A program made the translations under genes and the position numbers. A DNA stretch of 64,000 bases, taken from Chloranthus sessilifolius (Eukaryota; Streptophyta; Magnoliopsida; Chloranthales; Chloranthaceae). Position 1 is the first letter of the stretch. Every line of letters starts with the position of its first letter. The stretch covers positions 86,463,765 through 86,527,764 of the forward strand of contig CM037588.1 of assembly GCA_021018995.1 (NCBI GenBank), read 5' to 3'. Shown here one piece after another: positions 56,362-64,000 of the stretch. The notes under the pieces are model-generated. The model saw only the letters and a program-made list of their open reading frames with translations, was not told the origin of the DNA and did no database searches.

Positions 56362-57277
56362 AGGCTCCTTGCTGCTGTAATTTCTCAATAAGGAATCCAT
56401 AGAATAACTTTGGTTCTCCTTAGCTCATTTAGGTTTAATTTAGCTTTTATTTTTCCTTTTTCTCTTCCTCCTCTCTCTAATCCAGCTTGTTGGATTAGAT
56501 CTATATAAGCAGTCCAGATCTGGTTTGTAACTATAAATTGAGAGTTTCAAAGGCTTTGTAAATGGATTGGATGTTACACAGATTATAGATCTGAGCACAA
56601 TAGGCTATAAGTTGTATAATTACAGTAATTGTGGTTTTTAAAGCTGATTCTAATCTAAATTTTAATTTTTCGTATTTGATTTCCCTGGATTAGATATCCC
56701 TATAGATGCTTGAGCTTGTAGTTTGGCACCCACAGCATCTGTAATAGTTTATCTGTTCCAATCAAGATCCTTGAATTAGAACAATATTTGGGATGATCTG
56801 TGACCATTCGAGTGGATAGATCATAGTCTTAAGATTGCTCCAATTTTTTGGTTAAGATTAGATTCTTATACCTTGCATCTGAGCTTGTAGCCAGATGAAA
56901 GATTGTAGCAAATATTTCCTATGCTATGCCTTTGAACCAATTGATTTTCAGTAAAAACCAATCCCTAGTTGCCTATTTCCCACCATTTTCTATTTTATTT
57001 TACCATTCATCTTCCTCAATCTTTTATATTTAGTTTTATATTTCAATTTTGTAAATTAGATCTAGTGACACCCGACAAACTCTCTTTCTTTCTTAGAATT
57101 AGGCTAAAATTGTCAGGAGGTCTACTATACACCTCTTAGGTTTTAGATCCCTACTCCCTGTGGGACAAACTCTTACTTATTAAAACTTGCTACAAATGGA
57201 CCTTATATCTTGCACGTCTAGGATAATTTTAGTGTGCTGAATTCATCTCTATTTTACTTTGATTTTAATTTGCTTTC

Positions 57278-58090
57278 ACCCCAACACTCACTGTAATTTT
57301 CATCAGGGTCTGGGTCACCCGACTGTTCGCTGCTTCCCATTGAAGCATGCAATCTAAGATTTAATTGATGCCAGAAAAATCATTCCACCTGCACCTTCTC
57401 AAGTGAACCAGCATGAAAATATACATCATGTCCCATTACCCCCGTACCCTACCGGAGGAGCAGGTCCAAGACCCACCATCGAGATGATAGAGGAATGTGA
57501 GGAAGAGTTTGAATTTGACTCGTCAGATTATATCAATGACTGGGGGAGTTATGTGAAACCCTTACAAAGAAATAGTGAAGAAAGGAGTATTGGGGTAATT
57601 GAACCTCTGAATTTGTCAGATTATTTTTCCAACCCAGCACCACAAATTAAACCCTTAGATCTTAGGGCCTATTTCCCATCACCCACACCCATCAATTATG
57701 TGCAAATAAATACATACCAACCATACACTACCACCCCCATCAATTACCCAATAGCCCATCAGGTCCCCCATCCCCCAGCATCACCTATTAGTTATCAGTG
57801 ACCCACTCCTACTCCATTACCTCCAGCACAACCACCCGCAAACTTCACCACCCCTACATGGCCCAATTTTTCCACCCACCCATCTATCACCAAAGTTAAA
57901 CAAGCCTTACCCACCCATCCTAAGTCATCAGTACAAGTGCACCAAATATCGGCAGCTACTCTGTTTAAGAGTTCAATACCAACCTATAATCCTCAACAGG
58001 TCCCACTGAGTTATAAGCAGACAGATGTCAACACCGACAGCAACAAAGAAGGGGCAATAGACTTTGTTACCAGATCAAGGAAGATCTCAA
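57278..58090 (+). pseudogene. Gag zinc knuckle and spacer, G
   Basis: Begins inside the zinc knuckle, reading CNFHQGLGHPTVRCFPLKHA, a complete C-x2-H-x4-H-x4-C set. It continues with an open stretch from 57403 (acidic EMIEECEEEFEFDSSDYIND, then VIEPLNLSDYF and PLDLRAYFPSP) and a short proline/tyrosine-rich part that lacks the long repeat seen in A. A stop at 57799 and later shifts break it. The first 41 bp overlap the left half of the element at 50958-50998. Confidence 0.75.
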
Positions 58091-59607
58091 AGTAATCAGA
58101 AGCACCAGCAGCAGCACAAGCCCAACCAGAGGGGAAGAAAGATAGTGCAGTTTTTGAGAAAATGAGCCTGGAACATATACTTGAAACACAATTGAGAAGA
58201 ATGTTGACTCATATCACGGTTTGGGATCTACTAATGACGTCCCCGCTTCATTTTTAAGCTTTTATGGGAGAGTGAAAGAATGCGCACATATTACTTCAAG
58301 TAAGCCCCAATGAAGTTAGGCAGATAATTGAACAAGTGACGGCTCCCCGTGTCATTTCGCTTTCAGATGTCGATTTATCGGATGAGGGAAGTAGTCACTC
58401 AAAATCCCTCAATATTGTTGTGGAGTATGGAAATATGATAATCCCCTTGGTGTTAATTGATAATGTGTCTGCTTTGAATATATGCCCGCTGAGAACCGCC
58501 ACCAAGATTGGGGTAGATCCTTGCATGTTGAGACTTACCAGAACTAGTGCCCGAGGCTTCAACAATACACATAGAGTGATAAAGGGAGAAGTTGACCTTG
58601 ATCTATTGATTGGGCCAATGACCTTCTCCATATTATTTTAAGTAATGGACATTAAATCCTCGTTCAATCTATTGTTAGGGTGACCATGGTTGCATGAAGT
58701 TGGAGCGATCCCATCCACGTCGCATCAAAAGCTCAAATTTGCTTCTTGGCACAAGATTATCACCATCATAGGTGAGGGGCACAGTGAGAAAGAAAAGGCC
58801 ATCAACAGCATTGAGAAGCCAAAAGTGCTGGAAGTGCCACACACAACTGAAGATATTGACCTCCACAGTTTCGAGTACGAGGTATCAACAGTACTCCCGA
58901 AGCATATGGATAGCATCATTCTAAAAATCGTCGGAGGAATGGAAGCCGCAGTGGCCATGCTCCAGAAGTCGGGCTATCAAAAAGGAAGAGAATTTGGGCC
59001 TAGACTGCAAGGCAGAAGAGAGCCAATCATAGCCAAGGGTGGTCAGAAAGTCAGATTTGTGTTAGGTTATAAACCTACAGAAGAAGAGGTGCGAGAGGCT
59101 AAGGAGAAAGTCCATGCCATGGCAGCTACAAGAGTTAGGGGGATACACATAGAGGAGAAACCCTGTCCCAGGCCTCACATTAGAGATTCATTCATGAGTG
59201 CCGGGGTTGTGAAGATCGACCGGAACGGGGCAACCCAATTAACCGGAACGGGGCAACCCAATTAACCCCACACAAACCCACAACATTCGTTCACCCCATT
59301 ACCCTTCCAAGCCTAGAAATAGACCTAGCCACATTATCCCTCTTTGTGGAACGACATTCCCTACCTAAACAATCTCCCCCTGTGGAAAATCACCACAAAA
59401 CTATATTGACGTTTGAGGGCATAATCTCAGACGAACCCAGGATCAACATGATGGAGGCTAACTCCGAAGAGCCGTATCAGTCAGCACCCCCATCCGAATA
59501 GGTAAAGGAGCGGCATCTCAAGTATACAATTGGGCATCTTTGCCCCAAACTCTGGAAGTAGCAGGTGGCCTAAAATTCAGCACCCATTTCCCAAAAAAAA
59601 ATAACCT
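58091..59607 (+). pseudogene. pro: Protease and G-patch region, G
   Basis: Counterpart of 10119-11665. MTHITVWDLL-like and VISLSDVDLSDEG are readable. The protease active site is IPLVLIDNVSALNICPL (58439-58490): the glycine of DNGS is valine, likely inactivating. ARGFNN follows, then a stop at 58641. A second open stretch (58690-59265) holds HEVGAIPSTSHQ and the G-patch, damaged at two of its glycines (KGREFGPRLQGRR, RFVLGYKP). Near its end a short duplication of ACCGGAACGGGGCAACCC lies at 59219-59260. The frame ends at the same TAA context as A (59609). Confidence 0.82.
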
Positions 59608-59654
59608 GTAAAAAGTGAGATAAGCCTTTGGCAGGCAATATCGTGTATATATAG
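59608..59654 (+). other. Protease/RT frame junction, G
   Basis: AACCTGTAAAAAGTGAG as in A. The segment GTAAAAAG ... TATATATAG is again 47 nt, and removing it, or slipping -1, again joins the frames. The -1 frame across it is open in both copies and several differences between them are silent in that frame. Confidence 0.5.
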
Positions 59655-60883
59655 GGACCTGCTTTGCCAAAGGCCCGTTTCCAAAGAAAACAAAAATTCA
59701 AAAAACATAGAGAAAATACAAAATCAAAAAATATTATCTTTCAAGTTTTTGAATAAAATCCCACAAAAAGATGCCTTAATCGAAATGCCCGTCCCACGTG
59801 AAATCGACCCCTTTCCTGTAGCAATACAAGAAAATGTAGAAATTACGAGTCTGGATGAGGATGTCCCTTTTGAGGAGCCCCCCAATGAGCTCCTTGACCG
59901 GTACACCAACTTTGAGTATGGCCCTATCCCCATTGTTGAAGAAACAGAGGATGTCAATCTAGGGACTGAGGAGATTCCCCAAATTACCAAGATCAGAACG
60001 TCGCTATCTCCCGAAAGAAAAAAGCATGATCGATTTCCTTCAATCACACCAAGACATTTTTGCCTGGTCGTATGAGGACATGCCCGATTTGGATACCGAT
60101 TTGGTCGAGCATGAGTTGCCACTCTACCCTGATATAAATTCGGTCAAGCAAAAGTTAAGACGTCTCTGACCCGAGTGGATGCTAAAAGTCAAGGATGAGG
60201 TCATTAAACAGTATGATGCGGGATTTTTCATGGTATCTAAATACCCACAGTGGCTAGCCAATATCATCCCAATACCGAAAAAGGATAGAAAAGTCCGTAT
60301 GTGCATTGATTTCTGTAATTTGAACAAGGCGAGCCCGAAGGACAATTTCCTGTTGTCGCACATCAACATCTTGGTCGATAACACTGCTAGGCATGGGATG
60401 CTTTCTTTCATGGATGGATTCTCTGGATACAACCAGATAAAGATGGCAGAGGCCGACTGAGAAAAGATGGCATTCATCACCCTTTAGGGATCCTTTTTCT
60501 ATCGAGTCATGCCATTTAGGCTAAAGAATGTTGGGGCAACGTACCAAGGAGCTATGACTGCACTGTTTCACGACATGATTCACCGAGAAATTAAAGTGTA
60601 TGTCGATGATATTATAGCCAAGTCACCGGAGTGAAGCGAACACTTGGTAAACCTCCAAAAGTTGTTTGAGAGGCTAAGAAAGTACAGGTTACGTCTGAAT
60701 CCACAGAAGTGCGCATTTGGTGCTATGTCTAGAAAACTGTTAGGATTCGCTGTCAGCAGGAGAGGTATCGAAATCGACCTAGTCAAAGTAAAGGCCATCA
60801 CAGAAATGCCGCTACCGTCTACTGAGAAAGAGGTCAGAGGGTTCTTGGGCAGGATACAGTATATTAGTTGATTTATTGCATAG
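59655..60883 (+). pseudogene. RT: Reverse transcriptase, G
   Basis: Linker (VPREIDPFPVAIQENVEITS, EYGPIPIVEETEDVNLGTEE), then RT with QWLANIIPIPKKDRK, NLNKASPKDNFLLSHIN, MDGFSGYNQIKMAEAD, KVYVDDIIAKSPE (catalytic YVDD near 60597-60610) and RLNPQKCAFGAMSRK. Stops include TGA 60167-60169 and TAG 60881-60883, both shared with A, and private ones near 60459, 60486, 60634 and 60869. Catalytic residues remain, but the frame is beyond use. Confidence 0.88.
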
Positions 60884-62090
60884 CTGACTCCAATCTACAC
60901 GTCGATCTTCAAGCTACTTCGAAAGAACTCACCCGTTGAATGGAACAACAATTGTTAGGTAGCATTTGATAAAATCAAGAGCTACCTCCTCAATCCACCT
61001 GTGTTGGTACCACCCGAGCCGGGGAGACCACTCTTGATGTATCTCTCCACAACAAAAGTTTCGATGGGATGTGTCCTAGGACAGCATGATGAGACAGAAA
61101 GAAGAGAGCAGGCTATCTACTAGCTGAGCAAGAAGTTCGCTGACTACGAGACGCGTTATTCTCATCTGGAGAAAGTATGCCTAGCTCTTGCCTGGGCCAC
61201 ACAGATGCTCCGCCATTACTTGCATTCTCAAGTCGTTCTACTACTTGCCCAAATGGACCTGTTGAAGTACTTATTTGAGAAGCCAACTCTTACTGGATGA
61301 ACTGCACGATGACAATTTTTATTGTCTGAGTTTGATATCACTTACGTCACTCAGAAGTCAATCAAGAGGCAGGCACTCGCTAATTATCTTGCTGACAATC
61401 CATTACCAGATTATGAGCCCTTGAGAATCGAGTTCCCTGATGAAGACATCTTGTTCATGACGAAAGATGATACTGAAGAAGCAGAAGAATCGTGCATAAT
61501 GCACTTGACGGGGTAGCAAATGCCAAAGGTTAGGGAGTTGGCGCCATTATGATTTCGTCGAGAGAATCCCACGTACCAATCTTTATCAAACTCAACTTCC
61601 CTTACACTAATAACATGGCCGAGTACGAAGCTTGTGCGGCAGGCCTATAGGTAGCACTCGATCTGAACGTAATTCACCTCCGAGTATTCTGCGATTCATA
61701 GCTGATCATTTGCCAAACAAATGGAGATTGGAAGATGAAAGATGAGAAACTAATCCCTTACCATGAGCATCTCAAGCACCTGATTGCATGTTTTAAGGAT
61801 GTCACGTTCTCCTATGTCTCGTGAATAAGGAATCATTTTGCCGACACATTAGCAACTTTTGGCGTCAATGATAAAGATCACCTATGGTGTTGAGATGAAA
61901 TCCATCATAATTGAGCAAAGGAATGAACCTGCCTTCTGCCTGCAGATTGAGAAACCTCTAAAGCCTGATGATGAGCCACCCTAGTTCTCAGATATCAAGA
62001 ATTTCCTTGAGACTCGTACTTTCCCTAAGGATACATCTAAAACAGACTGACGGACCATCCAACGTCTGGCGACGGCTATGTCATCTGCAA
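60884..62090 (+). pseudogene. RNH: RNase H and second RNase H, G
   Basis: Matches A's 12935-14150. Readable parts are GQHDETERREQAIY, FDITYVTQKSIKRQALANYL, DYEPLRIEFPDEDILFMTKD, NNMAEYEACAAGL and ICQTNGDWKMKDEKLIPYHE. Both RNase H domains can be placed, but stops fall every 50-100 codons (for example in IY-stop-LSKKF, MHLTG-stop, VALDLN region, YVS-stop). The MHFDGA motif of the second domain is changed to MHLTG. Clearly dead. Confidence 0.8.
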
Positions 62091-63200
62091 CGACTGCCTT
62101 TACAAGCGATCCTATAATAACATATTGCTCTGATGTCTTACTGAGAGCAAAGCGGTCAACATCATGAAGGAAATCCACAAAGGGGTATGCGGGGCCCACG
62201 TTAGCGAACACATGCTCACTAAGAAGATCCTACAGCTACGATACTTCTGAACCACTATAGAGTCTGACTGTTGCAAGCACGTTCAAAAATGCTACAAGTG
62301 TTGGGAACACTCTAGTTTGATACATGCTCCTGCCATCGATCTGCACTGCATGACCACTCCTTGACCCTTCGCCACTTGGGGCCTCGACGTCGTCGAAATG
62401 ATTAATCTGAAGGCCTCAAATGGACATCGATTCATCCTCGTCACCATCGAGTACTTCACCAAATGGGTAGAGGCAGCATCCTACGCCAACATCAGGGTCG
62501 TGCACGTCGAGAAATTCCTTAAGAGCAATATTGTGTGCCGATTTAGAGTGCCCAAGGATATTATCACGGACAATGGCACAAACTTCACGACGAAGCGCAT
62601 CCGGACCTTCTACGAGCAGTATAAAATCAAGCACCATCGCTCGTCGCCTTACCGACGGCAAACCAATGGAGTTGTAGAAGCTGCAAATAAAATGATCATC
62701 CGCATCCTTGAGAAGATGGTCGTCACCTACTGAGATTGGAGTGAAATGCTACCCTTTGCATTACAAGGGTAACACCATTCTCCCTTATGTATGAAACCGA
62801 GGCCATCTTGCCAGTTGAGGTTGAAGTACCCTCACTCTGCATCCTCATGGAATCGGGCCTATCTGAAGCTAAAAGAGAGAGATCCTGCTTTGAGTAGTTG
62901 AACCTGCTGGATGAAAAAAGGCTACTAGCCTTGTGTCATACCCAAGTTTACCAAGGGAGAATCGCATGTGCTTACAATAAACGTGTCTGCGGTCAAGATC
63001 TAAAGGTGGGAGACACAGTGCTGAAGAAAATCTTCCCTTCTCTCCACGCCGATCTGAGAGGAAAGTTTAAGCCTAACTGGGAGGGACCTTCTGTCATCAA
63101 GGAGGTACTGTCGGGATACGCCATCCGCCTCGCCACCATAGATGGAGATCATTTTTCTGAGCCCATCAACGCTAGATATGTCACACGATTCTACTCTTAG
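62091..63200 (+). pseudogene. IN: Integrase, G
   Basis: Zinc-binding end CCKHVQKCYKCWEHSSLIHA, core with D in WGLDVVEMI, D in DIITDNGTNFTTKR and E in NGVVEAANKMIIRI. All three catalytic residues stand, and the 62398-62733 block is open for 111 codons. Then stops at 62731 and in the following segment, TAG at 62895-62897 shared with A (CFE-stop-LNLLDEKR), and an open C-terminus (62898-63200) with NWEGPSVIKEVLSGYAIRLA and NARYVTRFYS. Confidence 0.88.
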
Positions 63201-64000
63201 TCTATCGTGACAAAGTAAGTATTGGTGAAACAGATGCGTGACTGCTTAAGAACCACACAAAAAAGGCCATCATTCCAAACCCAGTAACCAAAAAGCGTCC
63301 CTGAAACGATCATATCTTTTGCTACACCATTTGAGCCTTACCCTTTCTTTCAATAAACCCTTCCCCGAAAGAAAAAAAAAAAAAAAGACAAAAAGCATGT
63401 ATATATACAAAATAAAAATTAAAAAAAAAAAGAGGAAGTAGAATTACTATCAAAAATTAAAAAAGATTAGAAAAGCAAAACATCAAAAAGATTACCTGAA
63501 ATAAAATAAAGGAATTAAAAAATGTATATATAGAAAAGAAAGAGAAATCATGGGATTTGTACAGTAAAAATCCCCCAAGGAAGAAGTGTGTTGTGAAAAA
63601 CTGAAACCGTATCAAGGAAACCTTTTTATCCCAGCATACCTTCAAATCCTAACCTGACCCATGGCCAAGCTACACCCTGAAGAAAGCCCTCTTTTTAGGT
63701 TCACAAGCAGTTATAGTATCTGTTAAGTCAATATGAGCCAAGTTGTGAGACAACACCAGAACCCCATCTAGCCGGCTATGACGGAATTAACGTCTATGTC
63801 ATGACTTTTAATAAGACAAAAAAATAAAAATAAAAAAGTTAAATAAAATAAAATACAAGCTCAAAGCTAGATGGACGTGGTGAAAATTCGAAATGGCACT
63901 ACGGGTAAAAAGAGCGAGTTTATGCGGACCAAGTGAAAACCCGAAAGGGCGCTTGGGATAAGAGAGCTAAAACCATGGACGTGGTGAAAACCCGAAAGGG
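63201..64000 (+). other. G 3' region with GNRA-type hairpin repeats
   Basis: A-rich, then GCCGGCTATGACGGAAT at 63771 as in A, and from 63873 to the window end three units of 45-50 bp with GGTGAAAACCCGAAAGGGC-like cores (CCCGAAAGGG intact at 63929 and 63990). The window ends inside this array. Confidence 0.72.

Larger units (their letters stand above)
50999..57278 (+). mobile_element. Element F, non-coding LARD
   Basis: LTR, aspartate-tRNA-type primer site, leader, internal polypurine tract, inter-tract region, terminal polypurine tract, LTR, and no ORF. It is related to E1 and E2. The two LTRs are very unequal: 465 bp on the left, about 2796 bp on the right. The flanks show no 5-bp target duplication but a 41-bp overlapping stretch of element B/G sequence. 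Confidence 0.85.
54483..57278 (+). repeat. F 3' LTR, last bases lost
   Basis: About 2796 bp starting TGTTGAGCAC. It aligns with LTR C along the distal part, including TTTTACTTTGATTTTAATTT near the end. In C, 41 more bases follow to the LTR terminus; in F they are replaced by element B/G sequence. TATA box at 56354; hairpin at 56793-56824. Confidence 0.82.
45477..64000 (+). mobile_element. Element B/G, Tat/Ogre-like, split by F
   Basis: Left part 45477-50998 (LTR to gag zinc knuckle) and right part 57278-64000 (zinc knuckle to 3' region) together match A end to end. I treat them as one element interrupted by F, although a 41-bp overlap at the break leaves open that two copies were joined. Much more decayed than A, with dozens of stops in pol. 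The 3' LTR lies outside the window. CCTGG at 45472-45476 is the candidate target duplication. Confidence 0.8.

Noticed and set aside
3049-64000. Endogenous plant virus (pararetrovirus) instead of retrotransposons
   Set aside because: LTRs, tRNA primer sites after LTRs, polypurine tracts and integrases are present, and no movement or coat protein is seen.

Overview
The window is plant nuclear DNA, almost certainly a repeat-dense heterochromatic stretch of a large angiosperm genome. I see no intact host gene. Nearly everything is nested, broken Ty3/gypsy-type LTR retrotransposon sequence, with one Mutator-like DNA transposon remnant and one minisatellite block. The species cannot be named from the sequence.

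Layout. 1-2848: 14-bp minisatellite. 2849-3048: inverted end of an old LTR. 3049-18204: element A, a Tat/Ogre-like gypsy element on the + strand with 5' LTR, primer site, long leader, proline-rich gag, protease with G-patch, reverse transcriptase, two RNase H domains, integrase and a repeat-rich 3' region; its 3' LTR is missing. 18205-21999: element D, an Athila-like fragment on the - strand (RT, RNase H, integrase, post-pol region). 22000-38885: element C, an Athila-like + strand relative of D that has lost all of pol but keeps LTR, gag, an internal promoter and a second ORF. C is split by element E1 (28663-36589), which has two LTRs, a degenerate second ORF and no gag-pol. 38886-43465: element E2, the 3' half of another relative, ending in an LTR. 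43466-45476: Mutator-like remnant with a Ulp1-type protease gene (+) and a transposase end (-). 45477-64000: element B/G, a second, more decayed Tat/Ogre-like element, split inside the gag zinc knuckle by the non-coding element F (50999-57278).

How the parts fit. A and B/G follow one plan: LTR of about 1.6 kb, primer site near TGGCGACTCCGCTGGGGA, gag, protease, G-patch, RT, RNase H, second RNase H, integrase, then a 3' region of tandem hairpins. C, D, E1, E2 and F follow another: LTR of about 1.85-2.8 kb starting TGTT, an Asp-tRNA-type primer site, gag-pol in the fuller copies, an internal promoter, a second ORF resembling the 'putative plant transposon protein' family, an internal polypurine tract, about 1.6 kb of conserved non-coding sequence, then the terminal polypurine tract and the 3' LTR.

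Most interesting signal. Each Athila-like family carries in its LTR, upstream of the TATA box, an array of short CGA-containing motifs, and the motif differs by family: CTCGCGAG in C/D, CCTRTCGA in F, TTTGCGAAAAGAAC in E1, TTYGAAARGAAC in E2. In C and D the same motif array recurs at the internal promoter before the second ORF. The Tat/Ogre-like pair shows a parallel: short palindromes at matching places in LTR and leader, with arms GGCGTATAT/ATATACGCC in A and TGGCGCA/TGCGCCA in B. This looks like fast-changing, self-matching cis-code in retrotransposons, possibly comparable to the motif sets bound by anti-silencing proteins of Arabidopsis VANDAL elements. Other leads are duplicated polypurine tracts, an LTR hairpin with compensating changes, and nonsense codons shared by A and G.
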